A stretch of DNA of 17,208 nucleotides, from contig CAZYIW010000026.1 in assembly GCA_964647705.1 (NCBI GenBank), positions 1 to 17,208 of the forward strand. The letters are read 5' to 3'. The stretch is from CAZYIW01 sp964647705. GTDB lineage: Bacteria; Pseudomonadota; Gammaproteobacteria; PS1; Pseudothioglobaceae. The translations under genes were made by a program, and so were the position numbers. Each line of letters begins with the position of its first letter. Within the stretch, counting starts at the first letter, position 1. This document shows, piece by piece, positions 1 to 7,191 of the stretch. The notes under the pieces are model-generated. The model was not told the origin of the DNA. It worked only from the letters and a program-made list of their open reading frames with translations, and searched no databases.

Positions 1-1967
1 GAATCCGGCGACAAAATATGCAATGATTTGCCATCACCCGCCGCCAACACCATGCCTTCAGAGATGCCAAATTTCATCTTTCTTGGTGCAAGGTTGGCAA
101 CCATCACTGTGAGCTTGCCTTGCAAATCTTCGGGGTTGTAATGTGCTTTGATACCAGCAAATACATTGCGTGTGTTTTCTTCGCCAATATCGAGCGTGAG
201 TTGCAAGAGTTTGTCCGCACCCTCAACATGATCGGCTTTCACAATCTTAGCCACTCGTAAATCAATTTTTGCAAAATCGTCAATTTGAATCATGTTGCTG
301 TCCTCTTTTTCGGGTGTTTTGTTTGTGGTTTGTTTTGATGCTTCGATCACTGCATTGATTTGATCATCTTCAATACGGGTGATCAAGGGTTTGAATTTGT
401 TAATCTTGTGTTTGGTTAACGGGTGTTTGATATCGTCCCAACTGAGCTCATCAACATTTAAAAATGCCTGTGCTTTTTCTGCCATGACAGGGAGTACTGG
501 TTTTAGGTAAGTCATCAAAATTCTAAATAGATTAATGGAGAGTGATGCCACATCGTGCACTTTGGCTTCCATGCCCTGCTCTTTGATTAATTGCCAAGGT
601 TTGTGTTCGTCAATATATTGATTGGCTTTATCGGCCAGTTTCATGATCTCACGCATGGCCATGTTATAGTTGCGTTGTTCGTAGAGATTGGCAATGGTTG
701 TGCGCTTGGCTACAAATTCATCATACAGATCTGGCTCAACAGAATATGCCGATAGAGTTTTGTTGAATTTTTTAACAATAAATCCTGCACTGCGGGAGGC
801 AATATTAACCACTTTGCCCACCAAATCTGAATTAACGCGTTGCTTAAAATCTTCTAGATTAAGATCAATATCATCAATCTTATGGGAGAGTTTGTAAGCA
901 TAATAATAACGCAGATATTCAGGATTTAGATGATCGAGATAAGTTCTGGCCTGAATAAAAGTACCGCGAGATTTACTCATTTTTTGGCCGTTGACGGTTA
1001 AAAACCCATGCGAATAAATGGCATTCGGAGTGCGATAGCCTGCACCCATAAGCATTGCTGGCCAAAACAATGCATGGAAATAAACAATGTCTTTGCCAAT
1101 AAAATGATAAAGCTCGGTGTTTGAATCAAGTTTGAAAAATTCGTCAAAATCAATGCCTTTTTCCTCACACAATTTCTTAAAACTGGCCATGTAACCAATT
1201 GGGGCATCCAACCACACATAAAAATATTTATCTTTTGTATCAGGAATTTGGAAACCAAAATAAGGCGCATCTCTAGAGATGTCCCACTCTAATAAACCTT
1301 GCTCAAACCACTCGGCCAATTTGTTGGAAATTTCTTCTTGTAAGTGCCCTTCCGCAGTCCAAGCTTTTAATTCATTTTCAAACTGAGGCAAGTCAAAGAA
1401 ATAATGCTCAGAATCTTTAGTAACAGGGGTTGCACCTGATACCGCTGAAACGGCATTTTTTAGCTCTGTTGGCGAATAAGTTGCACCGCAAGCTTCGCAA
1501 TTATCGCCGTATTGATCTTTGGCGCCACATTTGGGGCATTCACCTTTGATAAAACGATCAGGCAAAAACATCTTCTTCTCGGGGTCAAATGCTTGAGAGA
1601 TGACCCGCTTTTTGATATATCCGGCTGCATTCAGCTTGTTATAAATATCGCTGGAGATTTCTCGATTTTCTTGGGAATGCGTTGAATGGTATTGGCTAAA
1701 ACCAATTTCAAAATCTTTGAAATCGGCTTTATGTCTTTTATTAACATCCGCTATCAGCTCTTCAGGAGTGATGCCTAATTCATCGGCCTTGAGCATAATT
1801 GGCGTGCCATGCGCATCGTCTGCACAAACATAGTGACACTCATTGCCAATCATGGTTTGAAATCTAACCCAAATATCAGTCTGGATGTATTCAAGCAAAT
1901 GCCCGAGGTGAATTTCACCATTGGCATACGGCAGTGCTGAAGTGACCAGAATTTTTCTTGATGTCAT
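1..1967 (-). CDS. metG: Methionyl-tRNA synthetase, 3' end cut off by the window
   Basis: Class I aminoacyl-tRNA synthetase that charges tRNA-Met with methionine in the cytoplasm. One frame stays open from the ATG at 1965-1967 to base 3, giving 655 codons; the E. coli enzyme has 677, so roughly 20 C-terminal residues lie outside. The HIGH-type motif is GEIHLGH at residues 17-23. A zinc-binding insertion with two CxxC pairs (CPKC, then CEAC) lies near residues 140-160. The KMSKS loop (KMSKS, about 329-333) is intact, followed by the anticodon-binding helical domain. From about residue 557 comes the OB-fold tRNA-binding domain of the dimeric MetG type (DDFAKIDLRVAKIV). An AAAGGG stretch sits about 11 bases before the start codon. 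It is divergent from apbC, the arrangement also seen in E. coli (metG/mrp). No defect is visible. Confidence 0.97.
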   Translation of the reverse strand, partial: MTSRKILVTSALPYANGEIHLGHLLEYIQTDIWVRFQTMIGNECHYVCADDAHGTPIMLKADELGITPEELIADVNKRHKADFKDFEIGFSQYHSTHSQENREISSDIYNKLNAAGYIKKRVISQAFDPEKKMFLPDRFIKGECPKCGAKDQYGDNCEACGATYSPTELKNAVSAVSGATPVTKDSEHYFFDLPQFENELKAWTAEGHLQEEISNKLAEWFEQGLLEWDISRDAPYFGFQIPDTKDKYFYVWLDAPIGYMASFKKLCEEKGIDFDEFFKLDSNTELYHFIGKDIVYFHALFWPAMLMGAGYRTPNAIYSHGFLTVNGQKMSKSRGTFIQARTYLDHLNPEYLRYYYAYKLSHKIDDIDLNLEDFKQRVNSDLVGKVVNIASRSAGFIVKKFNKTLSAYSVEPDLYDEFVAKRTTIANLYEQRNYNMAMREIMKLADKANQYIDEHKPWQLIKEQGMEAKVHDVASLSINLFRILMTYLKPVLPVMAEKAQAFLNVDELSWDDIKHPLTKHKINKFKPLITRIEDDQINAVIEASKQTTNKTPEKEDSNMIQIDDFAKIDLRVAKIVKADHVEGADKLLQLTLDIGEENTRNVFAGIKAHYNPEDLQGKLTVMVANLAPRKMKFGISEGMVLAAGDGKSLHILSPD

Positions 1968-1982
1968 AAACGAAAAAACCCT

Positions 1983-2022
1983 TTAATATTAAGGTTTGCT
2001 TATAGAGTTAATACGATAAAAT
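1983..2022 (+). promoter_or_regulatory. Candidate promoter region for apbC in the metG/apbC intergenic gap
   Basis: The 86-bp gap between the divergent metG and apbC starts must hold both promoters. For apbC, TAAAAT at 2017-2022 could be a -10 and TTGCTT at 1996-2001 (15-bp spacing) or TTTGCT at 1995-2000 (16 bp) a -35; both are weak matches. A perfect 10-bp palindrome, TTAATATTAA, lies at 1983-1992, but in such AT-rich DNA it may be chance. I could not pick out a convincing metG promoter on the other strand. Confidence 0.3.
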
Positions 2023-2053
2023 AGCATCATTTTACTTAATTGGACGCTTCAAA

Positions 2054-3136
2054 ATGGCAGATTTAACCCAAGAACAAATTGAAAAAGTTTTATCTAATGT
2101 TGTTGATATTCACACTGAGAAGGATCTGATCTCATCAAAGGTTGTTGATTCAATACAGATTGATGGTGACAAAGCTATTATTAACATTGTGCTTGGCTAC
2201 CCTGCTGGAAGCTATCACCAAACACTGAGTGATTCGATTAGCTCTGCGCTTAGTGATGCTGGCATTAAAGATGCTCAAATTAATATCGAAACTAAAATCT
2301 CTAGCTACAACACCCAAAAAGGTGTGGATACATTGCCTGAGGTTAAAAATATCATTGCTGTTGCTTCTGGTAAAGGCGGTGTGGGTAAATCTACCACAGC
2401 CGTTAACTTGGCATTAGCACTACAAGCTGAAGGTGCAAAAGTTGCCATGCTTGATGCCGATATCTATGGCCCTTCTCAACCAAGAATGCTTGGTGTTAAA
2501 GACTTGAAACCTGAAACCACTGGCGAGGGTAAATTATTACCGATTCTAGGTCATGGCATGCAATCAATGTCAATTGGTTATTTGGTTGATGAAGAAAACC
2601 CAATGATTTGGCGTGGCCCTATGGTAACGCAAGCTTTAGAACAAATGCTTAGAGACACGCTATGGCGAGGTGTGGATTACATGGTTATCGACCTACCACC
2701 AGGCACAGGTGATACACAACTGACCCTTTCACAAAAAATTCCTGTCAGTGGTTCTGTGATTGTTACCACGCCACAAGACATTGCACTGATTGATGCCAAA
2801 AAAGGTTTGAAAATGTTTGAAAAAGTTAACATCCCTATCTTGGGTATTGTTGAGAATATGTCTTTGCATATTTGTTCAAACTGCGGTCATGAAGAAGCTA
2901 TCTTTGGTGTAGGTGGTGGTGAGGCCATGGCCAGTGAAGCCGGTGCAAAATTCTTAGGCGCATTGCCACTTGAAAAAGACATTCGTACCGATGTGGACGA
3001 AGGCACTCCAACGGTTGCCAAAGACCCTGATGGCCGTGTGGCTGAGATTTATCGTGAAATTGCTCGTAAAGTTAGTGCTAAGCTTACAGATCAAGATAAA
3101 GCTTTAGGCGCTTTCCCATCGATTACAATTGAATAG
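2054..3136 (+). CDS. apbC: Iron-sulfur cluster carrier ATPase ApbC/Mrp
   Basis: P-loop NTPase of the Mrp/NBP35 (ParA/MinD-like) family, 360 residues; E. coli Mrp has about 369. Family members bind a bridging Fe-S cluster as a dimer and hand it to apoproteins in the cytosol. Residues 1-85 form a MIP18/DUF59-type N-terminal domain. The deviant Walker A is SGKGGVGKST at 105-114, with the signature lysine at 107. The switch region DADIYGPSQPRML starts at 134, and VIDLPPGTGD is at 211-220. The cluster-ligating CxxC (CSNC) is at 274-277. No good Shine-Dalgarno precedes the ATG. It is divergent from metG and followed after 38 bp by an unknown gene on the same strand. It is functionally linked to the isc cluster about 0.5 kb away, which builds the clusters it would carry. 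Confidence 0.95.
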   Translation: MADLTQEQIEKVLSNVVDIHTEKDLISSKVVDSIQIDGDKAIINIVLGYPAGSYHQTLSDSISSALSDAGIKDAQINIETKISSYNTQKGVDTLPEVKNIIAVASGKGGVGKSTTAVNLALALQAEGAKVAMLDADIYGPSQPRMLGVKDLKPETTGEGKLLPILGHGMQSMSIGYLVDEENPMIWRGPMVTQALEQMLRDTLWRGVDYMVIDLPPGTGDTQLTLSQKIPVSGSVIVTTPQDIALIDAKKGLKMFEKVNIPILGIVENMSLHICSNCGHEEAIFGVGGGEAMASEAGAKFLGALPLEKDIRTDVDEGTPTVAKDPDGRVAEIYREIARKVSAKLTDQDKALGAFPSITIE

Positions 3137-3152
3137 TACTCACTGAGTATTA
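3134..3152 (+). terminator. Hairpin overlapping the apbC stop codon (not a classic terminator)
   Basis: The RNA can fold TAGTACTC (3134-3141) with GAGTATTA (3145-3152) around a 3-base ACT loop. That is 8 pairs including one G-U. The next bases are AAAATTTC rather than a T-run, so it lacks the U-tract of an intrinsic terminator. It may protect the 3' end or partly reduce read-through into the next gene. This comes from the sequence alone. Confidence 0.3.
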
Positions 3153-3174
3153 AAATTTCATTAAACTTGACTTG

Positions 3175-3600
3175 ATGAGTAATTATATTGATCAATTTCA
3201 AGGTCGTTTTATCGGCATCATGCAATGGGAAGATTGTCATCAACTCTTGCAAACATTAACCGACAATCCAAACGATTGGTATTTGTACGATACCGATAGC
3301 AATGATGTGCCCGCATCAACGATCAGCGCAGATGAGATGATCAAAACCATCGGTGAGATTAAAAAAACGCTGGATGTGGAGCACCAAGAGCGTTATTGCG
3401 GTGTTGTCTATGCTGATGATTTAAAAGAGCCTAAATTTGTCAAAATTTTCCACCCTAATAAATTAGGCAAAACATGTGGCAGTAGTGAACAACCCCCTTC
3501 ACCTAAATGGCTTTTATCAAAAACTAAGCCTGTTAATATTTTCGAAAATTCTGAAGCTGATCAACAAGAAGATTTTGTTTCTAAATTCTTAAAACTGTAA
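3175..3600 (+). CDS. Conserved-looking protein of unknown function downstream of apbC
   Basis: I do not assign a function to this 141-residue protein. It is probably soluble: there is no signal peptide and no membrane segment. The N-terminal third is helix-prone (FQGRFIGIMQWED), followed by an NDWYLYDTD segment. A central block contains YCGVVYADD (about 74-82), FVKIFHPNKLGKTCGSS and PPSPKWLLSKTKP. That organisation resembles, from memory, an uncharacterised family of roughly 140-residue proteobacterial proteins. Cysteines lie at 21, 75 and 101; the last two sit in the motif-like CGVVY and CGSS. The C-terminal tail is acidic and low in complexity. The ATG at 3175 is preferred over the adjacent TTG at 3172. 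No Shine-Dalgarno is visible. The position 38 bp after apbC suggests co-transcription and perhaps an Fe-S-related role, which is inference only. Confidence 0.8.
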   Translation: MSNYIDQFQGRFIGIMQWEDCHQLLQTLTDNPNDWYLYDTDSNDVPASTISADEMIKTIGEIKKTLDVEHQERYCGVVYADDLKEPKFVKIFHPNKLGKTCGSSEQPPSPKWLLSKTKPVNIFENSEADQQEDFVSKFLKL

Positions 3601-3660
3601 AAATTCTATTTTTTGATACCCTCAGATATAAGATTTTTCTTATTTGAAAGGCATAAAAAG
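3601..3660. terminator. Convergent gap with a weak hairpin (possible bidirectional 3' end)
   Basis: The 60 bp between the convergent unknown gene and fdx contains ATAAGA (3628-3633) and TCTTAT (3638-3643) around a TTTT loop. Read on the minus strand, an extra outer stem of about 6 pairs with two G-U can form beyond a small internal loop. Neither strand shows a proper U-tract right after the stem, so termination efficiency is doubtful. The stretch is too short for another gene, so no iscX follows fdx here. Confidence 0.3.
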
Positions 3661-3999
3661 TTAATGGTTTTCAGATACTTGGTTGATTGTGTACTTTGGT
3701 ATCTCTATAACCAAATCTTGTTCGCCAACTATGGCTTGACAAGACAAGCGAGAATCTGGGTCTAGACCCCATGCTTTATCCAGCAAATCGTCTTCTGTTT
3801 CGTCTGATTCTTCGATAGAGTCGAACCCTTCCCGAACATAAACATGGCAAGTGGTACAAGCATTTGACATCTCACAAGCGTGTTCAATCTCAATGTCATT
3901 GTCCAGCATTGCACGGCATACGCTAGCGCCTTGCTTGGCATCTATCACCGCGCCTTCAGGGCAAAGTTCTTCATGTGGCAAAATAATAATTTGTGGCAT
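3661..3999 (-). CDS. fdx: [2Fe-2S] ferredoxin of the ISC system
   Basis: Adrenodoxin-type ferredoxin, 112 residues, close to E. coli Fdx. It supplies electrons during cluster assembly on IscU. The four ligands sit at Cys42, Cys48, Cys51 and Cys87 (CEMSNACTTC, then SCQAI), the same numbering as in E. coli. An acidic patch at about 63-74 (EESDETEDDLLD) fits the surface used to dock positively charged partners such as IscS. The start ATG is preceded by a good Shine-Dalgarno, TAGGAGT, whose first three bases are the hscA stop codon, so the two genes are tightly coupled. It is the last gene of the operon; iscX, which follows fdx in E. coli, is absent. Confidence 0.97.
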   Translation of the reverse strand: MPQIIILPHEELCPEGAVIDAKQGASVCRAMLDNDIEIEHACEMSNACTTCHVYVREGFDSIEESDETEDDLLDKAWGLDPDSRLSCQAIVGEQDLVIEIPKYTINQVSENH

Positions 4000-4007
4000 T
4001 AATACTC

Positions 4008-5858
4008 CTAGCTATCAAACTCATCAATATTTTGGCCTTGAATGGCCTTAGCGATACTGGTATTCATACGCATCTGTACAAATTCTGTGGCCGCTGATTC
4101 TAATGCATAGATTTGACTTTTTATTAATTTTTCATCGTCGGCTTTAGCCACTTTTGCTAGCGCTTCTCTTGCACTTAAAATATTTGCTAACATGGCTGAA
4201 TCGAGCATATCTTTGTCTTTTTCTAAGGCTGAATCGATTGCTTCAAGGGTTCTATCCGCCTCGACTTGCATCTCGTGTAACTGTCTCGCCTCAATGTCTT
4301 TTTCTGCGAACAGAATAGAGTCTTTAAGCATTTGTTGCATTTGTGCGTCTGTGAGGCCGTAAGACGGCTTAATGGTAACATCGGCTTTAGCGCCTGAGGT
4401 TTGTTCTGTGGCGCTTACTGAGAGCAAACCATCGGCGTCAACTTGAAATTCCACATGAATACGTGCACTGCCTGCCACCATTGGGGGTATTCCTCTCAGA
4501 TCAAATCTGCCTAATGATCTGCAATCCTCAACCAATTCACGTTCGCCTTGTAATACATGAATGCTCATCGCTGTTTGACCATCTTTAAAGGTGGTGAATT
4601 CTTGCGCTCTGGTGATGGGGATAGTGGTGTTGCGATGAATGACTTTTTCAACCAATCCTCCCATGGTTTCCAAACCTAATGACAGTGGCAATACATCGAG
4701 TAGCAACATGTCATTCTTGGCTTTATTTCCGGCTAACACATTGGCTTGAATGGCCGCACCTTTGGCAACCACTTCATCTGGGTTAATTGAACAAAGCACT
4801 TCTTGATTGAACAACTCACCGACCATTTGCCTGACAATTGGCATACGTGTTGAACCACCCACCATAATCACATCTTTTATCTCACTGGCTTCAACACCGG
4901 CATCTCTGAGCGCTCTTTTACTTAAAAGCAGTGTTCTTTTTATCAATGCTTTGGCGAGGGATTCAAATTTTTCTTTGGTGATACGATAAGGCGACTCTAT
5001 GCAGTCAAATTCTGCAAAATCTTGTTCGGTTAAGGTCTCTTTGGCAATACGAGCAAATTGCTTGATTTTTTGCTTTTGATCAGCGCTAAGTTCACCTAAA
5101 GACAGAGTTTGAATACAATCATCAATAATCAACTGATCAAAGTCATCTCCACCCAATGATGAATCACCACCAGTAGAAAGAACTTGAAAAACGCCACGCT
5201 CAAATTTTAAAATAGAGATATCAAAGGTGCCACCACCCAAATCATAAACAGCATGCAAACCTTCTTCGCCAGATTCTAAACCGTAAGCCACCGCAGCAGC
5301 AGTTGGTTCGTTAAGTAGGCGCAAGGTATTGATTCCAGCCAAAGTCGCGGCATCTTTTGTGGCTTGTCGCTGAGCATCGTTAAAATACGCAGGCACTGTA
5401 ATCACAGCACCAAACAAATCACCACCAAGAGATTTTTCAGCCCGTTGTTTTAAAGAAGAAAGAATGCTTGATGAGACCTCTACTGCCGAGAGATCACCCA
5501 TGGCAGTATGAAATAAAACATTATTGGCATTTTCAACCAATTGATAAGGGCAATTTTTAAAAGATTTAACCTCTTTATAACCCAACCCCATAAAACGTTT
5601 GACAGACATAATCGTATTGGTTGGATCGGTTTTGGCATAGGGGCAAGCATCGCAGCCAACAGTGAGTTTATTGTCTTTGCCGCAATGCACCACAGAGGGC
5701 AGAATTGTCTGGTTATTCTCATCGGTTAATACGCGACTCTCACCACTCATCACCGAAGCCACGAGAGAATTCGTTGTGCCTAAATCTATGCCAACTGCCA
5801 ATTTATGTTGATGTGGCTGAGTTGATTGACCGGGTTCTGATATTTGTAGTAGTGCCAT
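4008..5858 (-). CDS. hscA: Hsp70-class chaperone HscA for Fe-S cluster transfer
   Basis: Specialised Hsp70 that, with HscB, binds the LPPVK motif of IscU and drives ATP-dependent cluster release to acceptor proteins. It has 616 residues, the length of E. coli HscA. The nucleotide-binding domain shows phosphate-1 (GIDLGTTN, 23-30), AVITVPAYFNDAQRQ (151-165), phosphate-2 (YDLGGGTFD, 205-213) and the adenosine motif (MVGGSTRMP, 332-340). The interdomain linker is DVLPLSLGLET (388-398), followed by the beta-sandwich substrate-binding domain and a helical lid. The N-terminal extension of about 20 residues before the ATPase core is typical of HscA rather than DnaK. The gene starts 9 bases after hscB without a clear Shine-Dalgarno, which suggests translational coupling. 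Confidence 0.97.
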   Translation of the reverse strand: MALLQISEPGQSTQPHQHKLAVGIDLGTTNSLVASVMSGESRVLTDENNQTILPSVVHCGKDNKLTVGCDACPYAKTDPTNTIMSVKRFMGLGYKEVKSFKNCPYQLVENANNVLFHTAMGDLSAVEVSSSILSSLKQRAEKSLGGDLFGAVITVPAYFNDAQRQATKDAATLAGINTLRLLNEPTAAAVAYGLESGEEGLHAVYDLGGGTFDISILKFERGVFQVLSTGGDSSLGGDDFDQLIIDDCIQTLSLGELSADQKQKIKQFARIAKETLTEQDFAEFDCIESPYRITKEKFESLAKALIKRTLLLSKRALRDAGVEASEIKDVIMVGGSTRMPIVRQMVGELFNQEVLCSINPDEVVAKGAAIQANVLAGNKAKNDMLLLDVLPLSLGLETMGGLVEKVIHRNTTIPITRAQEFTTFKDGQTAMSIHVLQGERELVEDCRSLGRFDLRGIPPMVAGSARIHVEFQVDADGLLSVSATEQTSGAKADVTIKPSYGLTDAQMQQMLKDSILFAEKDIEARQLHEMQVEADRTLEAIDSALEKDKDMLDSAMLANILSAREALAKVAKADDEKLIKSQIYALESAATEFVQMRMNTSIAKAIQGQNIDEFDS

Positions 5859-5867
5859 GTGCGTATT

Positions 5868-6383
5868 TTACAACCACTCATCCATTAAACGCTTAGCTTG
5901 CGAGTGTAATTGCACATAAAATTTTAGCTCTCTTACCATCGTTTTAATCTTATCTAACTGTGATGTATTAGCAAATAAGACACTGATTTGATTAATGTTG
6001 TTATTAATTTGGGACTCGATTGTGTCAATAAACTCGTCTAATTTTATCTCATCTTTAGAAGATTCAATGTCTCCTAACCTCTCCCTAAGGTCAATTTGCG
6101 CAATTAAAAAATCCGCATCCATGTGCGTGTCTTTTTCATCAAAAGCATTAATGCCTGCTAGGCCTAATAGGTAAGTTGCCCTATTCAGAGGTGATTTTAA
6201 AGTATCGTATGCAGTATTGATTAGTGATGTATTTTGCAGGGCTTCGGATTTTTCTTTTTCCCCTTGGTTGGCAAATCTATCCGGATGATGTTGTGCAATT
6301 TTTTGCTGGTAGATTGCTTCTAACTGCTTAAGGTCTATGTCAAAACTTTTATCCAGATTGAATAATTCGAAATAATTACGCAT
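5868..6383 (-). CDS. hscB: J-domain co-chaperone HscB
   Basis: J-protein that delivers IscU to HscA and stimulates its ATPase. The 171 residues equal the E. coli length. The N-terminal J-domain (about 1-75) carries the essential HPD at residues 33-35 (QHHPDRF) and the ALQNTSLINTAYDTL helix. A linker (SPLNRATYLL) leads to the C-terminal helical bundle that binds IscU. A 21-bp gap separates it from iscA, and it lies 9 bp before hscA. The start ATG has only a weak purine stretch upstream. The order iscA-hscB-hscA-fdx is the classic gammaproteobacterial one. Confidence 0.96.
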   Translation of the reverse strand: MRNYFELFNLDKSFDIDLKQLEAIYQQKIAQHHPDRFANQGEKEKSEALQNTSLINTAYDTLKSPLNRATYLLGLAGINAFDEKDTHMDADFLIAQIDLRERLGDIESSKDEIKLDEFIDTIESQINNNINQISVLFANTSQLDKIKTMVRELKFYVQLHSQAKRLMDEWL

Positions 6384-6404
6384 GGATAACCAGCAAAAGA
6401 CAAG

Positions 6405-6728
6405 CTAGACTGTAAACGACTCACCACAACCACATTCGCCTTTGGCGTTTGGATTGTTGAATTCAAAGCCTTCGTTGAGCCCTTCTTTAACATAATCCAC
6501 CTCTGTACCATCAAGATAGATTAGGCTCTTGGCATCAATTATCACTTTAACTCCATGATCTTCGAAAACTTTGTCATCTGCATTTGCTTGATCTACAAAC
6601 TCCATGTTGTATCCCAAACCAGAACAGCCCGTAGTTTGTACACTCAAACGAATGCCTATACCGGAACCACGATTGTTTAAAAAATCGCTAACACGGCTAG
6701 CTGCTTTGTCAGTTAGAGTGATTGCCAC
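6405..6728 (-). CDS. iscA: A-type Fe-S carrier IscA, GTG start
   Basis: A-type scaffold/carrier that accepts iron or clusters and passes them to target apoproteins. 107 residues, the E. coli length. The three ligand cysteines are at 35 (TTGCSGLGY), 99 and 101 (GECGCGESF), exactly the canonical positions. Translation appears to begin at GTG (6726-6728), since the conserved N-terminus MAITLTDKAA starts there; this is the only non-ATG start in the isc cluster. Only 5 bases separate it from the iscU stop and no clear Shine-Dalgarno is seen, so it probably depends on coupling to iscU. Confidence 0.96.
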   Translation of the reverse strand: MAITLTDKAASRVSDFLNNRGSGIGIRLSVQTTGCSGLGYNMEFVDQANADDKVFEDHGVKVIIDAKSLIYLDGTEVDYVKEGLNEGFEFNNPNAKGECGCGESFTV

Positions 6729-6733
6729 GTTGG

Positions 6734-7111
6734 TTAGGCTTTGTCTTTGATGTCTTTAATGGCCGCTTTAATTGCGTCTTCTGCTAATACAGAACAATGC
6801 ACCTTAACAGGAGGCAATGCCAACTCTTCTGCGATATCAGAATTTTTAATCTCTGAAGCTTCATCCAGTGTTTTGCCTTTAACCCACTCGGTTAATAATG
6901 AAGAAGATGCGATGGCAGAACCACAACCATAAGTTTTGAATTTTGCATCTTCAATCACGCCATTGTCATCAACTTGAATTTGTAAGCGCATAACATCACC
7001 ACAAGCGGGTGCACCTACCATGCCTGTGCCAACATTTTTAGCTTCTTTGTCTAAAACACCAACGTTACGTGGATTCTCATAATGATCCAATACTTTATCG
7101 CTATACGCCAT
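6734..7111 (-). CDS. iscU: Fe-S cluster assembly scaffold IscU
   Basis: Scaffold on which [2Fe-2S] clusters are built from IscS-derived sulfur. 125 residues (E. coli has 128). The ligand cysteines are at 37, 63 and 106, with the cluster-stabilising Asp39 in ACGDVM. The HscA-binding motif LPPVK is at 99-103. The gene has the best ribosome-binding site of the cluster, AAGGAG at 7119-7124, 7 bases before the ATG. It follows the widest gap in the operon (80 bp after iscS), which holds a small hairpin. IscU may therefore be translated independently of iscS and at a higher level. Confidence 0.97.
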   Translation of the reverse strand: MAYSDKVLDHYENPRNVGVLDKEAKNVGTGMVGAPACGDVMRLQIQVDDNGVIEDAKFKTYGCGSAIASSSLLTEWVKGKTLDEASEIKNSDIAEELALPPVKVHCSVLAEDAIKAAIKDIKDKA

Positions 7112-7141
7112 TGCTATTCTCCTTTAATTCTTGTTTATGTT

Positions 7142-7157
7142 GTCATTCTACAATGAC
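7142..7157 (-). promoter_or_regulatory. Stem-loop in the iscS-iscU gap
   Basis: A perfect 6-bp stem, GTCATT and AATGAC, encloses a 4-base loop inside the 80-bp gap between iscS and iscU. Just upstream in the transcript, TTAA-CAG-TTAA with GAC/GTC could form a competing fold that shares the GTC. No U-tract follows, so this is not a terminator. It could mark an RNA-processing or differential-stability site separating iscRS from iscU onward. The role is inferred. Confidence 0.35.
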
Positions 7158-7191
7158 TTTTAACTGTTAAGTCTTATACTTTTTGTTATTA

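Noticed and set aside
688..897. 69-residue open frame on the plus strand
   Set aside because: Antisense to metG, no ribosome-binding site and no recognisable domain.
998..1270. 90-residue open frame on the minus strand inside metG
   Set aside because: It lies wholly within metG in another frame; the metG frame reads through with KMSKS and zinc motifs, so this is a shadow.
1981..1994. Palindrome TTAATATTAA as a regulator site between metG and apbC
   Set aside because: Ten bases of pure A/T in an AT-rich gap occur by chance; no known operator matches.
3172..3174. TTG start for the unknown gene after apbC
   Set aside because: The ATG directly after it at 3175 is the simpler start; neither has a Shine-Dalgarno, so the one-residue difference is not informative.
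5480..5729. Open frames within the N-terminal part of hscA
   Set aside because: Shadows of the HscA ATPase domain, which is intact in its own frame.
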